From the IMG/VR virus record IMGVR_UViG_3300046516_000316, positions 1 through 21,337 of that record: a stretch of 21,337 nt of DNA, one strand, 5' to 3'. The notes under the pieces were generated by a model. That model saw only the letters and a program-made list of their open reading frames with translations. It did not search any database and had not been told where the DNA came from. The position numbers were made by a program, and so were the translations under genes. This stretch comes from a virus. Positions within the stretch are counted from its first letter, which is position 1, and each line of letters opens with the position of its first letter. Shown here one piece after another: positions 14,903 through 21,337 of the stretch.

Positions 14903-15757
14903 ATGGCTGATACATTCGACTACCGGAACACGATAATTAGCCAGTTCGCCAATAGCCCAACCATTCTCGGGCTTATTGGAAGCTTCGATTCGGCCGTCAA
15001 CCCGCGTAAAAAAATCGACGCCTTTTACGCAGACGTCTGGAATGTACTGACAGCACAAGGATTTGGTCTGGATGTGTGGGGGCGAATTGTAGGTGTGTCG
15101 CGCGTCCTTCAGGTCTCATCCGGCGAATGGCTCGGTTTCGAAGAAGCCGGCAACGGATCCGTCGAAACACCTTTCAACGTGGCGCCCTTCTATAACGGCG
15201 CGTCCACAACGGGGAATTATGCGCTAACGGATGATGCGTATCGAACGCTCATCCTGGCCAAGGCTGCCGCCAACATCACCAATGGCTCGATTCCGGCGAT
15301 CAACCAGATCCTGATGACGTTATTCGGGTCGTCTGGCGCGTGCTGGTGTACCGATGGTCAGAACATGACCATGACGTACACGTTCGAGTTTCAACTGAGC
15401 CCGGTTCAGTTTTCTATCGTCACACAATCGGGCGTACTTCCTAGGCCCGCGGGTGTTGCGCTCACCATCATCCAGATCGGGCTGGTGAACGATGGCGGTG
15501 TCGTCACCTTGGGGGCAGGAATTATAGGTTGGCCCACATCACCTGTCGGGCTTTCTGCTGGTGCGTTGTATAGCAATGGCGGCGTCGTTTGCGTGGCCGG
15601 AACGACGACTCCGAATCCTGCCGCGCCGGCCGTATATCTTGCGACAACCTCTGCGTCAGCACTGCTCGCTTTGGGTGGTGCAAATCTACCCATCAGCCTG
15701 TCCGGGCTCGCTAGTGGACAGCTTTGGAATAACGGCGGTGTCGTGTCCGTCGCTTGA
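14903..15757 (+). CDS. DUF2612 baseplate/tail protein
   Basis: This 284-residue protein starts 1 nt after the J-like stop. The DUF2612 pattern is clear at residues 1-190: FDYRNTIISQFANSPTILGL, a conserved FYADVWNVLTAQGFGLDVWG, LTDDAYRTLILAKAAANITN and SIPAINQILMTLFG. The C-terminal 80 residues are a variable repetitive region containing LYSNGGVVCVAG and ending in GQLWNNGGVVSVA. This motif returns in the small gene at 17368. The protein closes the wedge and probably anchors the fibre encoded next. Confidence 0.82.
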   Translation: MADTFDYRNTIISQFANSPTILGLIGSFDSAVNPRKKIDAFYADVWNVLTAQGFGLDVWGRIVGVSRVLQVSSGEWLGFEEAGNGSVETPFNVAPFYNGASTTGNYALTDDAYRTLILAKAAANITNGSIPAINQILMTLFGSSGACWCTDGQNMTMTYTFEFQLSPVQFSIVTQSGVLPRPAGVALTIIQIGLVNDGGVVTLGAGIIGWPTSPVGLSAGALYSNGGVVCVAGTTTPNPAAPAVYLATTSASALLALGGANLPISLSGLASGQLWNNGGVVSVA

Positions 15758-15769
15758 TCACGAGAATAT

Positions 15770-17170
15770 ATGCAATCCTCAAGTGTGCCTGGAAAGTTTT
15801 CGATTCCCTTCGCGAACTCAGCGGGGTCCGGCTTCGTCCGCGCGATCCCAACTGCCAGTCAAATCGGCATTACGGCGGGAGCGGCGAGTCTTACGGATGG
15901 CTTCCCCCCGGACTGCTTTACCGCTGTTGCCGCAGGAGGCGTTCCGCCCTTCGGTCAGGATTTCAACGGGATCTTGAAACAAGTGACGCAATGGAGCCAA
16001 TGGCAGCAAGCCGGCGGCCCGATTGTTTGCGACTCGTCCTTCCAGAGCGCGATTGGCGGATACCCGCAAGGCGCTGTTATCCAACTTGGCGCGGGCGGTC
16101 CGGCCTTCATGTCGATGGTCGACAATAACACCGTCACGCCTGCAGTCGGCGCGGCCGGGTGGATGCCCATTCCGACGTTCGGCGGGAATGTCGCGACCGT
16201 CAATGCGACGCAGACGTTGACCTCAACGAATGCGGGCCTGGTTCTAGTCAATGCTACATCGGGCAACATCGCTATCACGCTGCCCGCAGTAGCCAGCGCT
16301 AATGGTGTGCCGCTGCCGTTCTATTTCGCTCGTACCGACAGCAGTGGGAATAGCGTTACGTTGGTTGCGGCAGGCAGCGATACGTTCTTTCCGGGAGGTA
16401 CCGGGTCTACGTCGCTGCTGGCAGGAACAACGCTGCCCATATATGGGAATGGTGTATCGCAATGGGTATCGACAGGCATCTCCGCAGCGCAGCTTAATAA
16501 TCGAAAACAAATCTTCACCTCGTCGGGGAGCTTCGTTGTCCCTGCTGGTGTAACGACGATGTATCTGTCCGGCTGTGCTGCGGGCGCAGGCGCAGGCGCA
16601 GGCGGCCCTGGATCCATTGGCGCAACAGGCGCATGGGCAGGCGGCGGTGGCGGCGGTGGCGCTGGACAACCGTTACAACGAGCTGCTTACCCCGTCACTC
16701 CGGGGAACACCATCACCGTCACGATCGGCGCAGCCGGCACGGGTGGTGTAGCGAGCGGCAGCAACCCCGGGAACAGCGGAACGTCGGGCGGTAACACTGT
16801 CATTAGCGGCGCCGGATTCAATGGCGGATCTTCCGTAACTCTGAGCGGGGGCACCGCAGGCGGTGGCGGCGCCGCCGCGACAACCAGTAATGCAGTAGGC
16901 GGTAGCGCAGGGGCTGGCTTCCCGGCTGGCGGATATGGAAACGATACTACTTCAGGCAATGCAAGCGGAAGCGGTGGCTCGGGTGCCAGCGGTCCGTTTG
17001 GGGGTGGGGGCGGCGCGGCACGAAGTGCCACGACAGGCGGCGTTGTTGGCGGCAATGCCGCCGGCTATGGTGCAGGCGGTGGCGGCGGATCTGGCGTCTA
17101 TACCGCAGGCGGCGGCAACGGCGGTGCGGGTGGTAATGGCTCCCCTGGTTACATGGCCTTCGAATGGTGA
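15770..17170 (+). CDS. Tail fibre protein with glycine-rich tip
   Basis: This 466-residue protein starts 12 nt after DUF2612 with a weak SD. The N-terminal 130 residues (FSIPFANSAGSG, GFPPDCFTAVAAGGVPPFGQ, DFNGILKQVTQWSQWQQAGG and GYPQGAVIQL) match the attachment domain common in Burkholderia and enteric prophage fibres. A beta-rich middle follows. From about residue 245 (KQIFTSSGSFVVPAGVTTMY) it turns into a domain of many glycine runs ending GSPGYMAFEW. This is the Gly-rich type of receptor-binding tip, like the polyglycine adhesin of phage S16 in principle. It presumably determines host range. Confidence 0.85.
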   Translation: MQSSSVPGKFSIPFANSAGSGFVRAIPTASQIGITAGAASLTDGFPPDCFTAVAAGGVPPFGQDFNGILKQVTQWSQWQQAGGPIVCDSSFQSAIGGYPQGAVIQLGAGGPAFMSMVDNNTVTPAVGAAGWMPIPTFGGNVATVNATQTLTSTNAGLVLVNATSGNIAITLPAVASANGVPLPFYFARTDSSGNSVTLVAAGSDTFFPGGTGSTSLLAGTTLPIYGNGVSQWVSTGISAAQLNNRKQIFTSSGSFVVPAGVTTMYLSGCAAGAGAGAGGPGSIGATGAWAGGGGGGGAGQPLQRAAYPVTPGNTITVTIGAAGTGGVASGSNPGNSGTSGGNTVISGAGFNGGSSVTLSGGTAGGGGAAATTSNAVGGSAGAGFPAGGYGNDTTSGNASGSGGSGASGPFGGGGGAARSATTGGVVGGNAAGYGAGGGGGSGVYTAGGGNGGAGGNGSPGYMAFEW

Positions 17171-17173
17171 TTC

Positions 17174-17359
17174 ATGAATACCTATGCAATCGTTTCGAAT
17201 GGTGTTGTGGTCAATATCATCGTTTGGGATGGCGACAACAGCAACTGGCAACCTCCATCTGGTTCACAAGCTATTCCTGTTCCTGCCGACATTCAGATGG
17301 GAATGGGTTCTACTTATAGCGACGGAGTCTTCTCCGCCGCTCCAGCACCTATTTTCTAG
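17174..17359 (+). CDS. Small tail-fibre-associated protein
   Basis: This 61-residue protein starts 3 nt after the fibre gene. The sequence YAIVSNGVVVNIIVWDGDNSN followed by AIPVPADIQMGMGSTYSDGV resembles the N-terminal part of tail fibre assembly proteins. It could be a fibre chaperone or a small tip protein. No membrane segment or catalytic motif is seen. Assignment rests on place and weak resemblance. Confidence 0.65.
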   Translation: MNTYAIVSNGVVVNIIVWDGDNSNWQPPSGSQAIPVPADIQMGMGSTYSDGVFSAAPAPIF

Positions 17360-17367
17360 AGAAGCAG

Positions 17368-17580
17368 ATGGAATTATACGGACTCCCCCAACCGCTGACG
17401 GGCGCAGAAACCGTCACGATTCATCAAGTGCAGAACGGGCAGATCGCGCTTTGCACGATGCCGATTTCGCAACTCGCAACGATCCTCAGTTCTACCGCAT
17501 GGGCGACAGGTCTACCTACTACAGAACCGGTGACCGCTGGCGTCGTTTGGAATAACGCGGGCGTCGTCTCGGTGTCCTGA
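17368..17580 (+). CDS. Small tail protein sharing a C-terminal motif with the DUF2612 protein
   Basis: This 70-residue protein starts 8 nt after the preceding gene, with an AGAAG just upstream. The first half (LPQPLTGAETVTIHQVQNGQ) is unfamiliar, though it resembles short extensions found near Burkholderia fibres. The end GVVWNNAGVVSVS matches the DUF2612 C-terminus LWNNGGVVSVA. It is the last gene before a terminator. Function unknown; a fibre or baseplate accessory role is inferred. Confidence 0.65.
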   Translation: MELYGLPQPLTGAETVTIHQVQNGQIALCTMPISQLATILSSTAWATGLPTTEPVTAGVVWNNAGVVSVS

Positions 17581-17599
17581 TACGCAGCCGATTCAATAC

Positions 17600-17621
17600 A
17601 AGCGCCTCCGGGCGCTTTTTT
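17600..17621 (+). terminator. Intrinsic terminator before the tailspike gene
   Basis: AAGCGCC (17600-17606) pairs with GGCGCTT (17611-17617) around TCCG, followed by a T run. The tailspike ATG is 14 nt downstream. It uses the same TCCG tetraloop as the terminator after the capsid gene. Confidence 0.88.
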
Positions 17622-17635
17622 ATTGCCTGGAAGAA

Positions 17636-19612
17636 ATGAAAAAACTATTCGCAATCGTTGTTGCGGGGCTGTTTTCTTCGCTCGCGCTCGCCCAGACGTA
17701 CCCGTCTCCGACATTCAGCTCACTGACGTTGCAGAATCCGCTGACTGCGGCGAATGGCGGCACAGGCGCGACGACATCGACAGGCACCGGTTCGGTAGTC
17801 CTGTCGAATTCTCCCTCTCTGGCGAGCCCGACCATTACCGGCTCGCTAACTGCGACGGGACTTGTCACGCTTTCCAGCCTCGCGACGCAGGCAGCGAACA
17901 CCGTCGTCGCAAATGTCACGGGTTCCAGTGCGAGTCCGGCTGCGTTCTCAATGCCGAGCTGCAGCGGATCAAATAATGCATTGCGCTGGACGTCTGGAAC
18001 CGGCTTTGCATGTGCGTCGTCGATTGCCCTGACCACATCCGGGCTGAACCAGTTCGCATCAACGACCAGCGCTCAACTGGCGGGGGTCATTCCCGATGAG
18101 ACCGGTTCGGGCTCACTGGTCTTCGGTACATCGCCGACGATCGGCACTCCGGTGATCACCGGGGGCAGCATCAACAATGCAAGCGTTGGCGCGACGACAC
18201 CAAGCACCGGCGCATTCACGACGCTCGCGGCAAGCAGCACGATCAGTGGGACGGGATTCTCCACTTACCTCGCGTCTCCTCCTGCCATCGGCGGAACAAC
18301 AGCGAATGCTGGATCCTTCACCACGCTATCGGCGTCGAGCAACAACCCATCGCTCAAGTACCTTAGTAGCGGGACTGGTGCAGTTGCTCGTACGTATGCG
18401 TCCAAGTTTGGCGATCTGATCAGCGTTAAGGACTTCGGAGCAACCGGCAACGGCTCAACTGACGACACGACTGCCATTCAGAATGCGTTCAATGCTGTAT
18501 GCGCGGCCGGCGGCGGCATCGCATATCTGCCTGCCGGGACGTACAAAACGAGTTCTGCGTTGACGCTCGGCTGCTCGAACCTCACAATTCAGGGCGCAAA
18601 CCCTTCCGGTTCCATCATTGCATCCGCATCGACGACAGCCGACACGCTGACTATTGGGACAACCTCGTCGGTCTACTACAACATCCAGGTAAGAGGCCTC
18701 GGCTTCTTCCCGTCCGTGACGAAAACTGCTGGCGCCGAGATACATGTCGTCGGAAATAACGTCAACGTCGATATCGGCGATTTCATGATCAGTGGTGGCT
18801 TTACGGGCGTCGTTCTCGACTCCCATGGCACCGCTCTCACTTACCGGATTCACAACTTCTTTATCCAGAGCCTCGGGAACCAGGCAATTACGGTCGGCAC
18901 GGCGAATGGCGCAGCGGCCGATGTCTTCATATACCAAGGCAACGTTCAGAATTGCTTCGGTAGTATTCTGATTCAGAATGCATCCGGGATTTACGTCGCC
19001 AATGTCGACACAACTTTGGCGACCGGCAACGGCATCCAGATTAACCCCGTTACGGGCGGACAGGTCGTATTTGCATTTTTCGACACCGTTCTGTCAGATA
19101 CGAACGGCGGCTTCGGCTGGCTGATTCAAAGCACGGGGACCACGCTCGTCACGAACATCGTGATGAACAAGATCTGGGCCGCAGCCAATCAGGGAACTGC
19201 CGGAATCTACATCAACGCGGCGACTGCCAGCAAGCTTAACGGCGTCACCATTCAGAACAGCATCGTCAGGGACAACTACCAGCACGGCATCGTCATGAGT
19301 TCAGGAACGAACGTCACCGTTGATGCCAGCCAGATTTGCAGCAACAGCGCATCGGCTTTCAATACCTACGATGGAATCGTCGTATCGCCTGGTTTTACTG
19401 GTTTCACGATCACCAACAACATCTCCGGAATGTGCGGTTACGAAGGTGCTGGCGGCATCAACAACCAGGCCTATGGGCTCGTGCTCAATTCGTCATCCGC
19501 GACAAACAATTTCATTGTGATGGGCAATCGCTTTCCGAGCAATGCGACTGCTGGCTATACAAATGCTGCCACAGGCGCTAATCAGGTCTTCACGAACAAC
19601 CTGAACTTCTAG
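17636..19612 (+). CDS. Tailspike-like protein with pectate-lyase fold and Sec signal peptide
   Basis: This 658-residue protein begins with a classic signal peptide: MKK, a hydrophobic core and an A-L-A site before Gln20. Residues about 20-255 are Ser/Thr/Gly-rich with fibre repeats of the type SPTI.G..., TPSTGAFTTLAAS and NAGSFTTLSAS. From about residue 260 (DLISVKDFGATGNGSTDDT) starts a pectate-lyase-3 type right-handed beta-helix, with GGGIAYLPAGTYKTSSALTL following and repeated N-I-.-I strands to about 640. Such folds bind or cleave surface polysaccharides. The catalytic residues cannot be named from sequence alone. A Sec signal on a virion protein is unusual and could mean export. Confidence 0.82.
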   Translation: MKKLFAIVVAGLFSSLALAQTYPSPTFSSLTLQNPLTAANGGTGATTSTGTGSVVLSNSPSLASPTITGSLTATGLVTLSSLATQAANTVVANVTGSSASPAAFSMPSCSGSNNALRWTSGTGFACASSIALTTSGLNQFASTTSAQLAGVIPDETGSGSLVFGTSPTIGTPVITGGSINNASVGATTPSTGAFTTLAASSTISGTGFSTYLASPPAIGGTTANAGSFTTLSASSNNPSLKYLSSGTGAVARTYASKFGDLISVKDFGATGNGSTDDTTAIQNAFNAVCAAGGGIAYLPAGTYKTSSALTLGCSNLTIQGANPSGSIIASASTTADTLTIGTTSSVYYNIQVRGLGFFPSVTKTAGAEIHVVGNNVNVDIGDFMISGGFTGVVLDSHGTALTYRIHNFFIQSLGNQAITVGTANGAAADVFIYQGNVQNCFGSILIQNASGIYVANVDTTLATGNGIQINPVTGGQVVFAFFDTVLSDTNGGFGWLIQSTGTTLVTNIVMNKIWAAANQGTAGIYINAATASKLNGVTIQNSIVRDNYQHGIVMSSGTNVTVDASQICSNSASAFNTYDGIVVSPGFTGFTITNNISGMCGYEGAGGINNQAYGLVLNSSSATNNFIVMGNRFPSNATAGYTNAATGANQVFTNNLNF

Positions 19613-20610
19613 TGTTTGACGGCGCTTGAGATAGCCCGCAGAGGTGCCGTAATTTTCCATGACGTAGATTCAAGCAATGCCTTGTTCTGTTCGAGCAAAC
19701 GCTGTGACAGAGCGTTTGCTTCGTCCAGTTTTCGGCGCAAGTCCTCGATTCGGTCATCGTTAGGGTTTACGGGCTGGGCTTGAGCAACAACGGGGGCAGG
19801 ATACGTCGCTTTCAGTTTCTCGAGTTTGTTGAGTATTTTGTCGCGGTCGAATCCGACCACCAGGTTGGCATATTTCCCATGGACGATATGTTCATGGTTG
19901 ATATGGTGGCTGTTTTCGCCATCGTGGTAGGAGATGTACTCCCCACGATCGACTGCGTAGACATACGGAAACACGGAAAGCAGTCTTTCCCTGAACTCCG
20001 GGATCGATATGCGGCGAAAAACGTTCAGGCACCAGTGATTCATCTCCAGATAGACGATCGGGCGCAGATCGTTAAGCGTCTCCCGACCACCTTCGAATAC
20101 TTCCAACTCGAACCCCTCGACATCCACTTTCATAAAGTCAAGCCGGTTCAGGCCCATGTGGGACATGCTGGAGTCCAAGCGCTTGATCGGCACTGATTCG
20201 GTGAAGTGGTCGGAGCCCGCAATCTCGTATTCGTCCGCGATGAAGGAGCCGGCCAGGAAGTCTGGGTTCCCCTGCATTCTGATCTCGCCTTCCGAGTTTC
20301 CGAGGGCTGTCTTGAATATCGAAATATTCCCAACCCCAGCGACGTTGCTGGAGAGGTAGTTAAACGTCTTCGGAACTGGCTCGACGCCAACGACCTTTCC
20401 GCAATATTGCGAGAGCGCCAGCGCAGTCAAGCCGATATTGGCGCCCACGTCGAGCGCATGATCGCCTTGATCACATAGGGCGCGCAGGGTAAGAACAGTT
20501 GCCGGCTCAAACGTAGCGCCAATCACGTTCATGTACCCCTCGTCCCCAAGGATCTTGTATGGCTTGTCTCCGATCGTAACTGCATGCCCCTGATATGTAT
20601 TTTGGCTCAT
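19609..20610 (-). CDS. FkbM-family methyltransferase (moron)
   Basis: This 333-residue protein is read on the minus strand. The SAM-binding motif is ALDVGANIG (residues 52-60), followed by VVGVEPVP. KVDVEGFELEVFEGG (161-175) is the FkbM signature. Residues 285-313 are a charged coiled coil, followed by ESTSWKITAPLR, a short C-terminal motif common in glycan-modifying enzymes. Likely substrates are surface sugars such as LPS or capsule. It has its own AAGG SD (8 nt before ATG) and promoter, and its G+C looks lower than the neighbours, so it appears transferred in. It is the only minus-strand gene I can support. Confidence 0.85.
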   Translation of the reverse strand: MSQNTYQGHAVTIGDKPYKILGDEGYMNVIGATFEPATVLTLRALCDQGDHALDVGANIGLTALALSQYCGKVVGVEPVPKTFNYLSSNVAGVGNISIFKTALGNSEGEIRMQGNPDFLAGSFIADEYEIAGSDHFTESVPIKRLDSSMSHMGLNRLDFMKVDVEGFELEVFEGGRETLNDLRPIVYLEMNHWCLNVFRRISIPEFRERLLSVFPYVYAVDRGEYISYHDGENSHHINHEHIVHGKYANLVVGFDRDKILNKLEKLKATYPAPVVAQAQPVNPNDDRIEDLRRKLDEANALSQRLLEQNKALLESTSWKITAPLRAISSAVKH

Positions 20611-20678
20611 TACGAATACCTTGGATGTGAGGCGCCTATTCTAGCGCGTGTATTGCGTTTGTATCGTGTTCAAAACAA

Positions 20679-20705
20679 ATAGTATGCGGCTTCCACGCAT
20701 GTCAA
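20679..20705 (-). promoter_or_regulatory. Sigma70-like promoter of the methyltransferase gene
   Basis: On the minus strand the -35 box is TTGACA (20705-20700), a perfect consensus, and the -10 box is TACTAT (20684-20679, 4 of 6). The spacer is 15 nt, shorter than usual. The inverted repeat ATGCG (20684-20688) / CGCAT (20696-20700) fills the spacer and could be an operator. The start codon lies about 70 nt downstream. Confidence 0.6.
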
Positions 20706-20714
20706 GCACTAATG

Positions 20715-20738
20715 CAAGCCGCCATTGACCGGATTTTC
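20715..20738 (+). repeat. Degenerate copy of the downstream terminator
   Basis: This stretch repeats the terminator at 20755-20780 (both begin CAAGCCGCCAT), but the 3' arm has decayed (GACCGGATTTTC in place of GAGCGGCTTTTTTC), so the stem is broken. Confidence 0.6.
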
Positions 20739-20755
20739 TACGACCAGACCAACCC

Positions 20756-20779
20756 AAGCCGCCATCGAGCGGCTTTTTT
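20756..20779 (+). terminator. Intrinsic terminator before the lysis genes
   Basis: AAGCCGC (20756-20762) pairs with GCGGCTT (20769-20775) around CATCGA, followed by a T run to 20779. The holin-like gene starts 18 nt later. With no + strand gene between the tailspike and this site, it probably once ended the tailspike transcript before the methyltransferase gene arrived. Confidence 0.85.
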
Positions 20780-20797
20780 CATTTCCGGGGCTCTCCT

Positions 20798-21100
20798 TTG
20801 AACCATCCACACCCGCACGGCGATGACCGTATCACCGCCCTGGAGCAACGCATGAGCACGATCGAGCAACAGATCTTTGACTGGCGCGGCGAGCTATCAG
20901 CAAACACTGAGGCGACGTTACGCGTCGAGTCGAACACTCAGGAGTTGGTCGAGCTGCTGAAGCTCGCGAAGGGTGGCATCGGGTTCTTCACAGCGACCGG
21001 GCGGGTGCTTCGGAAACTGGTTGTGTGGTTTGGCCCGTTCATCGCGTTTGCGGCGGCGGTCTGGGGTCTTATGCATGGTCGCTGGCCGGGGCAAGGATGA
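20798..21100 (+). CDS. Holin-like protein, one membrane segment
   Basis: From TTG 20798 the product is 100 residues: a His/Pro/Asp-rich start, a coiled-coil-like region (RITALEQRMSTIEQQIFDWR and NTEATLRVESNTQELVELL) and one membrane segment at residues 74-92 (LVVWFGPFIAFAAAVWGLM). The C-terminus is short and basic (RWPGQG). This resembles XhlA-type small lysis proteins. An in-frame ATG at 20852 has a better SD (GGAG 20842-20845, 6 nt spacing), giving an 82-residue form, so either or both may be used. The overlap (ATGA) with the endolysin gene supports a lysis role. Confidence 0.7.
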   Translation: MNHPHPHGDDRITALEQRMSTIEQQIFDWRGELSANTEATLRVESNTQELVELLKLAKGGIGFFTATGRVLRKLVVWFGPFIAFAAAVWGLMHGRWPGQG

Positions 21101-21337
21101 ACACCACACTTCTCGAGGCCGAACTGCGCCGCGATGAAGGCGTGCGCTACTGGCCATACAAGGACACAAAAGGCATTCAGACAACTGGCGTCGGCCACAA
21201 CCTGCAAGCCAAGCCTTTGCCGTCGAACTGGGCCTACCCGCTGACGCCAGCACAGGTCACCCAACTGCTCGAGCAAGACATCGCCGACACGTTCGCCAAT
21301 CTGGATCGCAACCTTCCTTGGTGGCGCCAGCTTGACG
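21097..21337 (+). CDS. Endolysin, GH24 (T4 lysozyme-type), 3' truncated by the window
   Basis: The ATG overlaps the holin-like stop (ATGA). The 80 visible residues hold the GH24 catalytic set aligned to T4 lysozyme: Glu14 in RRDEGVRYWPYKD, Asp23 and Thr29, followed by TGVGHN. The C-terminal part lies outside the window, so length and any signal-anchor or binding domain are unknown. No signal peptide is present at the start, so it would need the holin to reach peptidoglycan. Confidence 0.92.
   Translation, partial: MNTTLLEAELRRDEGVRYWPYKDTKGIQTTGVGHNLQAKPLPSNWAYPLTPAQVTQLLEQDIADTFANLDRNLPWWRQLD

Noticed and set aside
16570-17130. Repeat array or CRISPR in the GC-rich region
   Set aside because: The repetition reflects glycine codons in the fibre tip; there are no regular repeats with unique spacers.
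20148-20478. Plus-strand ORFs opposite the methyltransferase gene
   Set aside because: They are antisense to a protein with clear FkbM motifs and show no family pattern.

Overview
The window is a contiguous stretch of tailed-phage DNA, from a temperate phage, a prophage or a free phage of the contractile-tailed (myovirus) type. Base composition is high in G+C (about 60% by eye). Codon choice, the style of the tail fibres and the DUF2213 / cement / DUF2184 / DUF3383 gene set all suggest a phage of Burkholderiaceae (Burkholderia, Paraburkholderia, Caballeronia), but this is inference. No integrase, repressor or attachment site lies in the window, so lifestyle cannot be settled. Almost everything reads on the + strand in short, overlapping gene chains.

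Head region (1-4902). The 3' part of a DUF2213 protease/scaffold gene comes first, with a probable nested scaffold start inside it. Next are a capsid cement protein carrying two tandem beta-rich modules, the DUF2184 major capsid protein between two strong terminators, and an unidentified conserved protein. Three small connector/neck genes follow (DUF4054, a gp10-like protein and a minor protein), overlapping by 1-4 nt.

Tail region (4902-17580). A tail terminator and the DUF3383 sheath are followed by an invasion site. This holds a structured RNA leader and a frameshifted HNH endonuclease gene, inserted between the sheath and tube genes. After it come the tube (TTG start), a tail assembly chaperone with a -1 frameshift site (T TTT TTT A), and a tape measure protein with a built-in tail lysozyme. 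The baseplate set is Dit-like protein, plug, hub, spike, gp25/W-like wedge, J-like wedge and DUF2612 protein. A glycine-rich tail fibre and two very small proteins close the set.

Host-interaction and lysis region (17581-21337). Behind a terminator lies a pectate-lyase-fold tailspike that starts with a textbook Sec signal peptide. Convergent to it is a lone minus-strand FkbM-type methyltransferase with its own promoter, which looks like a moron able to alter a surface glycan. The two genes share a CTAG palindrome for their stop codons. A duplicated terminator then precedes a one-TM holin-like gene and a GH24 (T4-type) endolysin cut by the window end.

The observations most worth following are the pseudoknot-capable leader in front of the HNH gene, the repeated placement of intrinsic terminators just before major structural genes, the secreted-type tailspike paired with a methyltransferase moron, and a beta module shared by a capsid cement protein and a baseplate protein. 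I saw no tRNA, rRNA, CRISPR array or insertion sequence, and no gene-free stretch longer than 300 bases.
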